Part shown: in pieces, positions 47,894 through 57,390 of the stretch
How the letters are laid out: each line of letters opens with the position of its first letter
How positions within the stretch are numbered: position 1 is the first letter of the stretch
Assembly: GCF_002858715.1 (NCBI RefSeq)
Contig: NZ_PJZH01000001.1
Coordinates: 372,001 to 436,000 of the forward strand
DNA from: Chimaeribacter coloradensis
Lineage (GTDB): Bacteria > Pseudomonadota > Gammaproteobacteria > Enterobacterales > Enterobacteriaceae
Length of the DNA: 64,000 bases
Reading direction: 5' to 3'
Notes under the pieces: model-generated
Seen by the model: only the letters and a program-made list of their open reading frames with translations
The model's database searches: none
What the model was told of the DNA's origin: nothing
Translations under genes and position numbers: made by a program

Positions 47894-48190
47894 ATGGCGC
47901 TTACTAAAGCTGAAATGTCAGAACACCTGTTTGAAAAGCTCGGGCTGAGCAAACGGGATGCCAAAGACCTGGTGGAGTTGTTCTTCGAAGAAGTACGCCG
48001 TGCTTTGGAAAATGGAGAACAAGTCAAGTTGTCGGGGTTTGGCAACTTTGATCTGCGCGACAAAAACCAACGTCCGGGCCGTAACCCGAAAACGGGCGAG
48101 GACATTCCGATTACGGCGCGTCGTGTGGTCACTTTCCGTCCGGGGCAGAAGTTAAAAAGCCGGGTAGAAAATGCGACGCCGAAAGAGTAA
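47894..48190 (+). CDS. ihfA: integration host factor alpha subunit
   Basis: The 98-residue DNA-bending protein forms IHF with IhfB and works in transcription, replication and recombination. It has an N-terminal helical dimer domain and the beta-arm [27 protein letters not shown] (two parts) containing the DNA-intercalating Pro. It is translationally close-coupled to pheT. Confidence 0.98.
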   Translation: MALTKAEMSEHLFEKLGLSKRDAKDLVELFFEEVRRALENGEQVKLSGFGNFDLRDKNQRPGRNPKTGEDIPITARRVVTFRPGQKLKSRVENATPKE

Positions 48191-48208
48191 GCAATCACCC
48201 TGTTAAAA

Positions 48209-48236
48209 AAAGGCCGCCTTGTGCGGCCTTTTCTTT
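48209..48236 (+). terminator. terminator after ihfA
   Basis: AAAGGCCGC (48209-48217), loop CTTGT, GCGGCCTTT (48223-48231), followed by TCTTTT. Confidence 0.85.
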
Positions 48237-48408
48237 TGGTATTAACCTATCGTGTGTATATCGGCCGTTTTCTCCCGCTTATTTTAGCGGTGCGTGCTTT
48301 TTATTTTTATTTCAGGAAAGGTAAATTAACTTCAGGATTATTCTGATATCTGTAAAGCGTATATAAAGGCAGAGAAAAAAAGAAAAGAAAGGCAGGCAGA
48401 GAAAATAA

Positions 48409-48431
48409 AAAAGGGAGCATCGCTCCCTTTT
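48409..48431 (-). terminator. terminator downstream of the small lipoprotein gene
   Basis: AAAAGGGAGC (48409-48418), loop ATC, GCTCCCTTTT (48422-48431), with T-rich ATTTTC on the minus side. It lies 65 bases after the lipoprotein stop. Confidence 0.75.
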
Positions 48432-48495
48432 ATCTATGGCTATAACGTGGTTATGCTGTACTAAGTCAAATAAACCCGTTATCGAAAAGAACGGC

Positions 48496-48648
48496 TTAGC
48501 GGTCGAAACGCATACCCGGGCCGCCGCCGTGGCCACCCCCGCCGTGGCCGCCGCCCCAGCCACCGCCGCCCGGAGGCGGGAACAGGCAACCGGAAAGAGA
48601 GGTCACCACCAGAGCAATACCAAACAGTGCAATTAATTTACGCATCAT
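48496..48648 (-). CDS. small Gly/His-rich lipoprotein (50 aa)
   Basis: A short minus-strand gene encodes 50 residues starting MMRKLIALFGIALVVTSLSG with lipid-acceptor C21 (LSGC lipobox). A tail of Gly runs, two His, Trp and a final MRFDR follows. AGAGGG sits upstream at good spacing, and a clear terminator follows. It should be exported and lipidated. The low-complexity tail might bind metal through His, but that is a guess; I know no named family. It lies between ihfA and btuC, adjacent in E. coli, and diverges from the DUF2502 gene. Confidence 0.75.
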   Translation of the reverse strand: MMRKLIALFGIALVVTSLSGCLFPPPGGGGWGGGHGGGGHGGGPGMRFDR

Positions 48649-48901
48649 TTTTATAACCCTCTAATTGAAAGCCTCCTCAGTATAAAAGCGCCAATAAATA
48701 AAGCACGTAAGCTTATCGTTAAGAGTTGTTAAGGGCGGTACTTATTCGCGGCCGATAAAAATAAACGGGCGAGGGGGCGATTAAGTGTAAGGATTTCGTA
48801 AGATCACCGAAAGTGATGTGCAAATCCGCTTTGCGGTGATAGCGGCAAAAATAAAGAGTTGATATAAGAAGCCATGCCTAATTAAATAAGGTGAGCATAA
48901 A

Positions 48902-49303
48902 ATGAAAACTTCTTCTTTCCTGTTGCGTAGTGTGGTGTTGTGCGGCGTTCTGGCACTGCCGGCGATTGCGCAGGCAGGCGTGTCTCTTGATATTAATGTT
49001 CCTGGCGTTTCATTACATCTGGGTGACCAGGATAACCGCGGTTACTACTGGGACGGCTACGACTGGCGGCCGCCGCAGTGGTGGCATGAGCACAAAAACA
49101 AACATGGCCCGCAGCATGACAACGGCCCGCGCGGCCATGATAACCGCGGCCACGACGACCGCGGCGGTAATGGGGATCATGGCCGCGGGAATCCCGGCAA
49201 TCATGGTAATGGGAACAATGGGAACAATGGGAATCATGGCGACGATCGCCACGGTGGCAATGGCCAGCCGGTTCCACCGCAGGGGAATGGCCCCCACCAT
49301 TAA
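48902..49303 (+). CDS. DUF2502 domain (YpeC-like) secreted protein with Gly/Asn/His-rich tail
   Basis: The 133-residue protein has a signal peptide (ends AIAQA-GV) and a DUF2502/YpeC-type segment (SLHLGDQDNRGYYWDGYDWRPPQWWHEH in parts, about 36-63). A long hydrophilic low-complexity tail rich in Asn, Gly, Asp and His includes a short tandem repeat (GGGAACAAT twice, about 49209-49226). It should be periplasmic. The function of the family is unknown. AAGGTGAGCATAA precedes the ATG. Confidence 0.78.
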   Translation: MKTSSFLLRSVVLCGVLALPAIAQAGVSLDINVPGVSLHLGDQDNRGYYWDGYDWRPPQWWHEHKNKHGPQHDNGPRGHDNRGHDDRGGNGDHGRGNPGNHGNGNNGNNGNHGDDRHGGNGQPVPPQGNGPHH

Positions 49304-49316
49304 TCCCTCCTGTTGA

Positions 49317-49347
49317 CAATCAGGCCGCGCAATGCGGCCTGATTTTT
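49317..49347 (+). terminator. terminator after the DUF2502 gene
   Basis: TCAGGCCGC (49320-49328), loop GCAAT, GCGGCCTGA (49334-49342), then TTTTTT. Confidence 0.86.
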
Positions 49348-49455
49348 TATACGTTGTTCGCCTTCCGGTTTCCCCGCTGGAGCTAAGGCCCGCTTCCCGG
49401 TAGGATGAGGAACCGATCCCCTTGATTTACCGGCCTTACCGCCCCGGATACTGCC

Positions 49456-50475
49456 ATGCACCGCGCTCCCGCTGACCTGACCTTTTCCCGCTTGCTGCAA
49501 CAGCAGCGCCGCCGCGATCGCCGGGGGCTGCTGCTGCTGGCGCTGATGCTGGCCGGTGTCATGGTGCTGAGCCTCAGCGCCGGGGAGGCCTGGATCTGGC
49601 CTGCGCACTGGTGGGCACCGGACAGCCGGCTGTTTGTCTGGCAGATCCGGCTGCCGCGCACCCTGGCCGTGCTGCTGGCAGGGGCTGCGCTGGCGATGGC
49701 CGGCGCGGTGATGCAGTCGCTGTTTGAGAACCCGCTGGCCGAGCCGGGGCTGCTGGGTGTGGCGAACGGTGCCGGGGTGGCGCTGGTGATGGCGCTGCTG
49801 CTGGGGCAGGGGAGCGTGCCCGGCTGGCTGATCAGCCTGAGCGCGGTGGCCGGGGCGCTGATTGTCACCTTTTTGTTACTGATGGTTGCCCGGCGGCGCT
49901 TACTCAGCAATGCGCGGCTATTATTAGTCGGCGTGGCGCTGGGGATTGTCTGCAGCGCCGTGATGACCTGGGCCGTTTATTTCAGCACCGAGCTCGATCT
50001 GCGCCAGCTGATGTACTGGATGATGGGCGGCTTCGGCGGCGTAGACTGGCAGCAGGGCTGGCTGATGCTGGGGCTGCTGCCGGTGACCCTCTGGCTCGGC
50101 GCGCAGGGCAAGGCGCTGAACCTGCTGGCGCTTGGCGCGGTGCCGGCACGGCAACTGGGGCTGGATGTCGCCCTGTGGCGTAACCTGCTGGTGCTGGCCG
50201 TGGGCTGGCTGGTGGGGGTGAGCGTGGCGCTGGCGGGCGTGATCGGCTTCGTCGGGCTGGTGATTCCCCACATTTTGCGGCTCTGCGGCCTCACTGACCA
50301 GCGCCGCCTGCTGCCAGGCTGTGCGCTGGCCGGGGCGGCCATCCTGTTGCTGGCGGATGTGCTGGCCCGCACGCTGCTGCCGGAGGCCGAACTGCCGATT
50401 GGCGTGGTCACCGCCACCCTCGGCGCGCCGGTGTTTATCTGGTTACTGGTGCGGCTGAAAGAGCGGCAGGCGTAA
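49456..50475 (+). CDS. btuC: vitamin B12 ABC importer permease BtuC
   Basis: The 339-residue inner-membrane permease has about ten helices of the FecCD family. It shows [39 protein letters not shown] and the cytoplasmic coupling region [16 protein letters not shown]. With BtuD it takes up cobalamin delivered by BtuF, which is not in this window. It is followed by btuE and btuD as in E. coli. Confidence 0.96.
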   Translation: MHRAPADLTFSRLLQQQRRRDRRGLLLLALMLAGVMVLSLSAGEAWIWPAHWWAPDSRLFVWQIRLPRTLAVLLAGAALAMAGAVMQSLFENPLAEPGLLGVANGAGVALVMALLLGQGSVPGWLISLSAVAGALIVTFLLLMVARRRLLSNARLLLVGVALGIVCSAVMTWAVYFSTELDLRQLMYWMMGGFGGVDWQQGWLMLGLLPVTLWLGAQGKALNLLALGAVPARQLGLDVALWRNLLVLAVGWLVGVSVALAGVIGFVGLVIPHILRLCGLTDQRRLLPGCALAGAAILLLADVLARTLLPEAELPIGVVTATLGAPVFIWLLVRLKERQA

Positions 50476-50551
50476 GGCCGCCGTCCCACTGGTTTCCCTT
50501 TTCTCCGCGGCAGAGTGCTGCCCGGAACACGCTAACAGAAGGAGAGATGTG

Positions 50552-51103
50552 ATGAATAAAGTCGATTTTAGCACCCCGCTGCAAACCATTGACGGCAAAC
50601 CCACCACCCTGGAGGCGTATAAAGGCTCTGTGCTGCTGATTGTGAATGTCGCGTCAAAATGTGGCCTGACCAAGCAGTATGAGCAACTGGAAGGGATTTA
50701 CGAGGCGTGGCACCCACGTGGCTTCGAGGTGCTGGGCTTCCCGAGCAATGAGTTTGCCGGCCAGGAACCGGGCACCGAAGAGGAGATTCAGGCATTTTGC
50801 CGCAGCACCTACGGGGTCACTTTCCCGATGTTCAGCAAAATTGAGGTCAATGGCGACAACCGCCACGCCCTTTACCAGACGCTGGTCGAAGCCTGTCCGA
50901 CGGCGGTACAGGCGGAAGGCAGCGAGTTTTACAACCGCCTGGCCAGCAAAGGGCGCGAGCCGAAGTTCTCCCAGGATATTCTGTGGAACTTTGAGAAATT
51001 CCTGGTCGCGCGGGACGGCACCGTGATCCAGCGTTTCGCGCCGGACATGGACCCGCAAGACCCGATCATCATGGAAGCGATCAAGATCGCGCTGGCCAAA
51101 TAG
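50552..51103 (+). CDS. btuE: glutathione/thioredoxin peroxidase BtuE
   Basis: The 183-residue thiol peroxidase has peroxidatic C37 in NVASKCGLTKQY, Q71 in FAGQEPG and the Trp/Asn of ILWNFEKFLV, the catalytic set of the glutathione peroxidase family with Cys in place of selenocysteine. It reduces hydroperoxides and is not needed for B12 transport despite its place. The ATG at 50552 follows GAAGGAGAGATGT. Confidence 0.95.
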   Translation: MNKVDFSTPLQTIDGKPTTLEAYKGSVLLIVNVASKCGLTKQYEQLEGIYEAWHPRGFEVLGFPSNEFAGQEPGTEEEIQAFCRSTYGVTFPMFSKIEVNGDNRHALYQTLVEACPTAVQAEGSEFYNRLASKGREPKFSQDILWNFEKFLVARDGTVIQRFAPDMDPQDPIIMEAIKIALAK

Positions 51104-51105
51104 GG

Positions 51106-51861
51106 ATGTTGCAACTCCGGCAATTTGCGGTGGCGGGGCGTCTGGCCCCGTTCAGCGCGGAGGCGGCCGCCGGGCGGCAGGTACACCTGATCGGCCCGAA
51201 CGGGGCCGGCAAAAGCTCGCTGCTGGCAGCGCTGGCCGGGGTCGCGGGCAGCCAGGGGGAGGCGCGGCTGGCAGGCGAGCCGCTGCTCAGGCAGCAGGGG
51301 CCGCAGCAGGCCGGGTGCCGTGCTTACCTCAGCCAGCAGCAGCCGCCGGTCTCCATGATGCCGGTGTTCCAGTACCTCGCCCTGCATCAGCCGTTGGGTG
51401 CGGCAGCGCAGGCGGTTGAAGTTGTCATTGCCCGGCTGGCCGGGCAACTGCGCATGGCGGACAAACTGGCGCGGCCCACCACCGCGCTCTCCGGCGGCGA
51501 ATGGCAGCGGGTACGGCTGATGGCGGTGCTGTTGCAAATCTGGCCGGCGATCAATCCCCACGCCCGGCTGCTGCTGCTGGATGAACCGGCCAACAGCCTG
51601 GACGTGGCCCAGAAGGCGGCGCTGGATCAGCTGATTGCTGAGCTGTGCCATCATGGGCTGTGCGTCATCCTCAGCGCCCACGACCTCAACCATACCCTGC
51701 ATCAGGCCGACGACGTCTGGCTGCTGCACCAGGGGCGGCTGGTGGCCGCGGGTGCCCCGGCAGAGGTGATGCAGCCGGCCATGCTGGAGCCGGTCTACGG
51801 GGTGGCATTCCAGCGGCATGAGGCGGCCGACCGCCAGTGGCTCATTACCCGCACCGCCTGA
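51106..51861 (+). CDS. btuD: vitamin B12 ABC importer ATPase BtuD
   Basis: The 251-residue ATPase energises BtuC. Walker A is G30-PNGAGKS-S38, the signature is LSGGEWQRVRL, Walker B is LLLLDEPANSLD, and the switch His lies in ILSAHDLNHT. It starts two bases after the btuE stop. Confidence 0.96.
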   Translation: MLQLRQFAVAGRLAPFSAEAAAGRQVHLIGPNGAGKSSLLAALAGVAGSQGEARLAGEPLLRQQGPQQAGCRAYLSQQQPPVSMMPVFQYLALHQPLGAAAQAVEVVIARLAGQLRMADKLARPTTALSGGEWQRVRLMAVLLQIWPAINPHARLLLLDEPANSLDVAQKAALDQLIAELCHHGLCVILSAHDLNHTLHQADDVWLLHQGRLVAAGAPAEVMQPAMLEPVYGVAFQRHEAADRQWLITRTA

Positions 51862-52060
51862 TGCCGAACATTAAGCCAAATTATGTGGCAGCACGGCATA
51901 AAACGCCTATTTCCTTGCAAAAACATCACGTTTCCGTTGGAACAGCGGAAAAAATCAGGCTACATTGAGCATCGCGCCCCGCGACCTTCACTGCGGGTGC
52001 AAGGAGATTTCCCCCCGGGAAATAAGGGTTGTTCCGCTTCTCCATCAAGGATGCGCTGCC

Positions 52061-52534
52061 ATGCGACGTTGGCCGTTACTCATCTGCATTATTTTCATCA
52101 GTGGCGTTTTAGTAGGGTGCAGCAGCCATGCGCCGCCGCCCAGCGGACGGCTGGCGGACTCGATCACCGTGGTAGCGCAGCTTAACGACCAATTGCAGCA
52201 GTGGCACGGCACCCCTTACCGCTACGGCGGCCTCAGCCACGGCGGGGTGGACTGCTCCGGCTTCGTCTACCTGACCTTCCAGGATCGGTTCGATCTGCAA
52301 CTGCCGCGAACCACCAAAGCGCAGACCCGCATCGGCACCAAAGTGTCGCGGGATGAGCTGCTGCCCGGCGATCTGATCTTCTTCAAAACCGGCAGCGGTG
52401 AAAATGGCCTGCACGTCGGCATCTATGACACCGACGACACCTTTATCCACGCCTCCACCAGCCAGGGGGTGACCCGGTCATCCCTCGACAATGTCTACTG
52501 GAAGCGCGTTTATTGGCAGGCGCGGCGTATTTAG
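52061..52534 (+). CDS. nlpC: NlpC/P60 family lipoprotein
   Basis: The 157-residue lipoprotein (lipobox LVGC20) carries an NlpC/P60 peptidoglycan endopeptidase domain with catalytic C65 in GGVDCSGFVYLTF, H118 in NGLHVGIY and a third polar site H130 in FIHAST. The ATG at 52061 follows ATCAAGGATGCGCTGCC; the frame upstream to 51965 is not homologous. It follows btuD, as in E. coli. Confidence 0.93.
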   Translation: MRRWPLLICIIFISGVLVGCSSHAPPPSGRLADSITVVAQLNDQLQQWHGTPYRYGGLSHGGVDCSGFVYLTFQDRFDLQLPRTTKAQTRIGTKVSRDELLPGDLIFFKTGSGENGLHVGIYDTDDTFIHASTSQGVTRSSLDNVYWKRVYWQARRI

Positions 52535-52561
52535 CTCCTTTCTCCCGCCCAAGGAGGGCCT

Positions 52562-53578
52562 ATGGCACCCGGTTTACGTTTACTTATTTCTGACTCCTAT
52601 GACCCGTGGTTTAACCTGGCGGTGGAGGAGTGCATCTTCCGGCAGATGACCACCCAGCGGGTGCTGTTCCTGTGGCGCAACGCGGAAACCGTGGTGATCG
52701 GGCAGGCGCAGAACCCGTGGAAAGAGTGCAACACCCGGCGCATGGAGCAGGACGGCATCAAGCTGGCACGCCGCAGCAGCGGCGGCGGGGCGGTGTTCCA
52801 CGATCTGGGCAATACCTGCTTTACCTTTATGGCCGGTAAACCAGAGTATGACAAAACCGTCTCCACGCAGATCATCCTCAACGCCTTGCAGTCGCTGGGC
52901 ATCCCGGCATCGGCATCGGGGCGCAACGATCTGGTGGTCAGCACCCCGCAGGGCGAGCGGAAAATTTCCGGCTCCGCTTACCGGGAGACGGCCGACCGCG
53001 GTTTCCACCACGGCACCCTGCTACTGGATGCTGACCTCAGCCGCCTGGCCAACTACCTGAACCCCGACATCAAAAAGCTCCAGGCCAAGGGCATCACCTC
53101 GGTGCGCGGGCGGGTGGCCAACCTGAGTGAGCTGCACCCCGGCCTGACCCATGAACAGGTATGCCGTGCGGTGACCGACGCCTTCTTTGCGTGGTATGGC
53201 GAAGAGGTGGAGGCCGAGGTGATCTCGCCGGACGTCTTCCCGGATCTGCCGGGCTTCCCTGAGCAGTTTGCCCGGCAGAGCAGCTGGGCATGGAATTTCG
53301 GCAAGGCTCCCGCCTTCAGCCACCTGCTGGATGAACGCTTTAGCTGGGGCGGCATCGATCTCTACCTGGACATTGAGCATGGGCACATCAGCCGGGCGCA
53401 ACTCTTCACTGACAGCCTCCAGCCGGAGCCTTTTCAGGCGCTGGCCGGGCGGCTGGTGGGCTGCGCCTACCAGAGTGAGGCGGTGGCTGCCCGCTGCCTG
53501 GCGCTGGCCGTGGACTACCCGCAGCAGCAGGCCGAACTCCAGGCGCTGGCCGCCTGGCTGGCGCAGGTACTCAAATAA
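52562..53578 (+). CDS. lplA: lipoate--protein ligase A
   Basis: The 338-residue enzyme activates free lipoate with ATP and attaches it to E2 and GcvH lysines. It has the lipoate pocket [12 protein letters not shown] (70-81), K134 in RKISGSAYR and a C-terminal accessory domain, the two-domain E. coli LplA form. A strong AAGGAGGGCCT precedes the ATG. In E. coli lplA lies elsewhere; here it stands between nlpC and ydiV. Confidence 0.94.
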   Translation: MAPGLRLLISDSYDPWFNLAVEECIFRQMTTQRVLFLWRNAETVVIGQAQNPWKECNTRRMEQDGIKLARRSSGGGAVFHDLGNTCFTFMAGKPEYDKTVSTQIILNALQSLGIPASASGRNDLVVSTPQGERKISGSAYRETADRGFHHGTLLLDADLSRLANYLNPDIKKLQAKGITSVRGRVANLSELHPGLTHEQVCRAVTDAFFAWYGEEVEAEVISPDVFPDLPGFPEQFARQSSWAWNFGKAPAFSHLLDERFSWGGIDLYLDIEHGHISRAQLFTDSLQPEPFQALAGRLVGCAYQSEAVAARCLALAVDYPQQQAELQALAAWLAQVLK

Positions 53579-53845
53579 TCGCCTGCGTGCCGCAGGTAGC
53601 AGAATGTGCGCTGTATGGTTACTTTTTAACCAGTTAATGCTTAACTAATGAGGATGCGTGGTATCAGGAGAGCGGCAAGATAAATTCTTAAAAAACCGGC
53701 CCTGTCTTTAAATTTTTCTTGGAAAACAAGATAATGCTTCATATCTACACATAGTGCGTGCCGTGCCGGAGGCAGGGCGGCATGGCCCGGCCGGGGGCCG
53801 GCGGCGCTCACCCCGGCGATCTCCTCACGCCTGCTCGGAACTGAG

Positions 53846-54574
53846 ATGAAAATACAACGTGATACGACGTTCATCAGCAGCTTTTTTTACCAGCCTGTTT
53901 ATACGCTGCAAGGGGCACTGCTGGCCATTGAACTGCTCGTCCGTTTTAATAGCGAAGACCATAAACTCAGCGCCCCTACTGAACTGGTGCTGAAATCCCT
54001 GGAGCGGCCGCAGATTGTGGCGTTGCTGATGGAGCAGCTGGCCTGGGCCGAGCAGCACGCGGCATGGTTCCGCCGGGCCGGGGTGCCGCTGAACCTGAAT
54101 GTGGGTGAGGCGTGCGCCCGCGCCATCGTGCAGGAGCCGCTGCTGCGCCGCCACCTGAAAGCCTTGCCGTTTATCCACCTGGAGATTGCCGAGTCCTACC
54201 CGGCGCTCTCCAGCGGCAAGCGTAACCCGGTGCTTTCGGCGCTGCGCCGCGACTTCACCCTCTGGCTGGACAGCTTCGGCTCCGGCAATGCCACCCTGAC
54301 GCCGCTGTTCGACGGGCTGTTTGACTATGTGAAAGTGGATAAAACCTTCTTCTGGCAACTGGTGGACGGTGAGCATTTCACCATCGTGATGCCCTCCCTG
54401 ATCCGCAACGTGAACCGTTTCTGCCACGGCATCATTATTGAAGGGGTGGATACACCCGCGTACTTCAACGCCTTTTCTGAGTTGCCGCTGGCCGGCGTTC
54501 AGGGCCAGCTCTGGCCCAGCCGGGATGACAGCCAGCTCGACACGCTGCTCGACGTTCCCCCCGAATTCCGCTGA
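53846..54574 (+). CDS. ydiV: degenerate EAL-domain protein YdiV (RflP-like)
   Basis: The 242-residue protein is an EAL fold whose signature is I-ELL (E29-L30-L31) instead of EAL. The usual DDFG is LDSFGSGN, so phosphodiesterase activity is unlikely. In E. coli and Salmonella YdiV instead binds FlhD and blocks flagellar gene activation. Sequence (FSSEDG/FNSEDH, PFIxLxIxExYP, FDGLF, DKxF) and position before selO support orthology. The ribosome site is weak. Confidence 0.82.
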   Translation: MKIQRDTTFISSFFYQPVYTLQGALLAIELLVRFNSEDHKLSAPTELVLKSLERPQIVALLMEQLAWAEQHAAWFRRAGVPLNLNVGEACARAIVQEPLLRRHLKALPFIHLEIAESYPALSSGKRNPVLSALRRDFTLWLDSFGSGNATLTPLFDGLFDYVKVDKTFFWQLVDGEHFTIVMPSLIRNVNRFCHGIIIEGVDTPAYFNAFSELPLAGVQGQLWPSRDDSQLDTLLDVPPEFR

Positions 54575-54661
54575 AATCGCCGGCAGGCTGCGTGCCGCCG
54601 GGCATTGCCCGGTAGGCATTCCCCGCCCGGCGTTCTACACTGTCAGCAGGGGGATACATTA

Positions 54662-56104
54662 ATGCCACAATTTGATAATACCTACTTTACCCAACTACCG
54701 GGCTTCTATACCGCCCTGACACCCACCCCACTGAAAAACGCCCGCCTGCTCTACCACAGTGAACCGCTGGCGCGGGATCTGGGGCTGGAGGATGCCTGGT
54801 TCAGTACAGAAAACACACCGGTCTGGGCCGGGGAGCGGCTGTTGCCGGGCATGCAGCCGCTGGCGCAGGTCTACAGCGGCCACCAGTTCGGCGTCTGGGC
54901 CGGGCAGCTCGGCGACGGGCGCGGCATCCTGCTGGGCGAGCAACGGCTCGGCGACGGCCGCCATATGGACTGGCACCTGAAAGGAGCGGGGCTGACCCCG
55001 TACTCACGCATGGGCGATGGCCGCGCCGTGGTGCGCTCAGTGGTGCGTGAGTTCCTCGCATCAGAGGCGCTGCACCATCTCGGTATCCCGACCACCCGCG
55101 CGCTGACCATCGTCACCAGCGATGAGCCGGTCTACCGCGAACGGCAGGAGCGCGGTGCCATGCTGCTGCGCGTGGCGGAAAGCCATGTGCGCTTCGGCCA
55201 TTTTGAGCACTTCTACTACCGCCAGCAGCCGGAGCAGGTACAGCAGCTGGCAGAGTATGTGATTGCCAAACATTGGCCGCACCTGGCCCAGGCCCCGGAT
55301 CGCTACGCGCGCTGGTTCACCGATGTGGTAGAGCGCACCGCGCGGCTGATGGCCCACTGGCAGACGGTCGGTTTCGCCCACGGGGTGATGAACACCGACA
55401 ATATGTCGATCCTCGGCCTGACCATCGACTTCGGCCCGTTTGGTTTCCTGGACGATTACCAGCCCGGCTACATCTGCAACCACTCGGACTATCAGGGGCG
55501 CTACGCCTTTGACAACCAGCCGGCGGTGGCCTTCTGGAACCTGCACCGGCTGGCACAGGCGCTCTCGGAGCTGATGCCTACCGAGGTGTTGCAGGAGGCG
55601 CTGAAAGCCTATGAACCGGCGCTGATGGCGGCGTTCGGCGAAAAGATGCGCGCCAAGCTGGGGCTGTTTACCCAGAGCGCCAAAGACAACGATGTGCTGA
55701 CCGGCCTGCTGGGCCTGATGGCCAAAGAGGGGCGTGACTACACCCGGACGTTCCGCCTGCTGAGCGACGTGCAGCAGGATCAGGAACGTTCACCGCTGCG
55801 CGATGAGTTTATCGACCGTGAGGCGTTTGACCGCTGGTATCAGGGCTACCGTGAACGGCTGCGGGAAGAGGGTGTCAGCGACGGCGAGCGCCAGCAGGCG
55901 ATGAAAGCGGTCAACCCGCGCATTATCCTGCGCAATTACCTGGCGCAGCAGGCGATTGACGGCGCAGAAAAAGATGACATCAGTATGCTGACGCGGCTGC
56001 ATCAGGCGCTGCGTGACCCGTACAGCGACGATCCGGCCTTTGATGAGTTCGCGGCCCTGCCGCCGGACTGGGGCAAACGTCTGGAGATCTCCTGCTCCAG
56101 TTAA
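54662..56104 (+). CDS. selO: protein adenylyltransferase SelO (YdiU)
   Basis: The 480-residue pseudokinase-fold enzyme transfers AMP to protein Ser/Thr/Tyr and takes part in redox control. Visible are [12 protein letters not shown], the Lys of [22 protein letters not shown] (parts), [10 protein letters not shown] and the metal site [11 protein letters not shown]. It ends CSS with Cys where eukaryotic SelO has selenocysteine. The ATG at 54662 follows AGGGGGATACATT. Confidence 0.96.
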   Translation: MPQFDNTYFTQLPGFYTALTPTPLKNARLLYHSEPLARDLGLEDAWFSTENTPVWAGERLLPGMQPLAQVYSGHQFGVWAGQLGDGRGILLGEQRLGDGRHMDWHLKGAGLTPYSRMGDGRAVVRSVVREFLASEALHHLGIPTTRALTIVTSDEPVYRERQERGAMLLRVAESHVRFGHFEHFYYRQQPEQVQQLAEYVIAKHWPHLAQAPDRYARWFTDVVERTARLMAHWQTVGFAHGVMNTDNMSILGLTIDFGPFGFLDDYQPGYICNHSDYQGRYAFDNQPAVAFWNLHRLAQALSELMPTEVLQEALKAYEPALMAAFGEKMRAKLGLFTQSAKDNDVLTGLLGLMAKEGRDYTRTFRLLSDVQQDQERSPLRDEFIDREAFDRWYQGYRERLREEGVSDGERQQAMKAVNPRIILRNYLAQQAIDGAEKDDISMLTRLHQALRDPYSDDPAFDEFAALPPDWGKRLEISCSS

Positions 56105-56116
56105 TCCGGCCATAAA

Positions 56117-56148
56117 AAAAGCCTTGCAGATGCAAGGCTTTTTCTTTT
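56117..56148. terminator. bidirectional terminator between selO and aroH
   Basis: AAAGCCTTGCA (56118-56128) and TGCAAGGCTTT (56131-56141) form an 11-bp stem flanked by A and T runs, serving both converging genes. Confidence 0.88.
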
Positions 56149-56165
56149 GCCGGCGCGGGCACCGC

Positions 56166-57212
56166 TCAGAAGCGGCTGTCGACGGCGTCGGCCAGCATCG
56201 CCAGCAGCGTTTTGCTGTCATTCCAGCTGAGGCAAGGGTCAGTGATCGACTGGCCGTAGGTCAGCGGCTCCCCGGCGATCACCTGCTGGGTGCCCTCCAC
56301 CAGGAAGCTTTCCGCCATGATCCCGGCGATCTGTGTGCTGCCGTTGCGGATCTGGTTGCAGATGTCCTGGGCCACGTCGAGCTGGCGGCGGTGCACTTTC
56401 TGGCAGTTGCCGTGGCTGAAGTCCACCACCAGCCGCTCCGGCAGGCCAAATTCACGCAGGTTGTCACACGCCTGTTGCAGGTATTCCGCCTGGTAGTTCG
56501 GGCTTTTGCCGCCGCGCATGATCACATGGCCGTAAGGATTACCGCTGGTCTGGTAGACCGTCATCTGGCCATGTTTGTCCGGTGAGAGGAACATATGGGC
56601 GGCGCGTGCGGCGCGGATCGCATCAATGGCGATGCGGGTGTTGCCGTCGGTGCCGTTTTTAAAGCCCACCGGGCAGGAGAGCGCGGAGGCCATCTCACGG
56701 TGGATCTGGCTCTCGGTGGTGCGGGCGCCGATCGCGCCCCAGCTGATCAGGTCCGCAATATACTGCCCGATCACCATATCCAGGAACTCGGTGGCGGTCG
56801 GCAGGCCCAGCTCATTGACGGCCAGCAGCAGGCGGCGCGCCAGCTCAATGCCCTGGTTAACCTGGAAGCTGCCGTCGAGGTGCGGGTCGGAGATCAGCCC
56901 TTTCCAGCCCACCACCGTGCGTGGCTTCTCAAAATAGGTGCGCATCACGATTTCCAGCCGGTCCTGATAGTGCACCCGCAGGGCGTTGAGCTGTTGCGCG
57001 TAGTCAATGGCCGCTTCCACATCGTGGATCGAGCAGGGGCCAATCACCACCAGCAGGCGCTTATCCGCGCCGGTAATAATCTTTTCAATACGTTGACGCG
57101 CTGTGGTCACACCCTGGGCCACCGCCGCAGAGACCGGCAGGCGTTCTGCCAGGGTGTGCGGGGTGATCAGGCTGTCGATGCGCGTGGTCCGCAATTCATC
57201 GGTTTTGTTCAT
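56166..57212 (-). CDS. aroH: 3-deoxy-7-phosphoheptulonate synthase, Trp-sensitive type
   Basis: The 348-residue enzyme joins phosphoenolpyruvate and erythrose-4-phosphate in the first step of aromatic biosynthesis. IGPCSIHD (PEP and metal site), FEKPRTVVGWKGLISDP, RTTESQIHREMASALSCPVGFKNGTDG (parts) and DFSHGNCQK are intact. The N-terminus MNKTDELRTTRIDSL is that of AroH rather than AroF or AroG. I found no clear TrpR operator upstream. Confidence 0.95.
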   Translation of the reverse strand: MNKTDELRTTRIDSLITPHTLAERLPVSAAVAQGVTTARQRIEKIITGADKRLLVVIGPCSIHDVEAAIDYAQQLNALRVHYQDRLEIVMRTYFEKPRTVVGWKGLISDPHLDGSFQVNQGIELARRLLLAVNELGLPTATEFLDMVIGQYIADLISWGAIGARTTESQIHREMASALSCPVGFKNGTDGNTRIAIDAIRAARAAHMFLSPDKHGQMTVYQTSGNPYGHVIMRGGKSPNYQAEYLQQACDNLREFGLPERLVVDFSHGNCQKVHRRQLDVAQDICNQIRNGSTQIAGIMAESFLVEGTQQVIAGEPLTYGQSITDPCLSWNDSKTLLAMLADAVDSRF

Positions 57213-57255
57213 AACGGTCTCAAATTGGGTCTTCGCTGCGGCAGGAATGCCGGGA

Positions 57256-57271
57256 AGTGATGGCGATCACA
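57256..57271. promoter_or_regulatory. possible CRP-like site upstream of aroH
   Basis: AGTGA-TGGCGA-TCACA matches nine of ten core positions of TGTGA-N6-TCACA. It lies 44 bases upstream of the aroH start. Sequence match only. Confidence 0.35.
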
Positions 57272-57360
57272 ATAAAGCAAATTACGATGATTTCAACCAT
57301 CTGTGCGGCGTTATGCGGCCGCGATTGATGCAGAGACAAGTAATGCAGCAAAAGAACGCA

Positions 57361-57381
57361 CCGGCAGCGGCAACCTGCCGG
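57361..57381 (-). terminator. hairpin after ppsR
   Basis: CCGGCAG (57361-57367), loop CGGCAAC, CTGCCGG (57375-57381). The minus-strand tail TGCGTTCTTTTGC is moderately T-rich. Confidence 0.5.
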
Positions 57382-57390
57382 CGCAGAAGG

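Noticed and set aside
49209-49226. Short tandem GGGAACAAT units in the DUF2502 gene as a phase-variation repeat
   Set aside because: Only two copies of nine bases, so a change in number keeps the frame. It is simply part of the Gly/Asn-rich tail.
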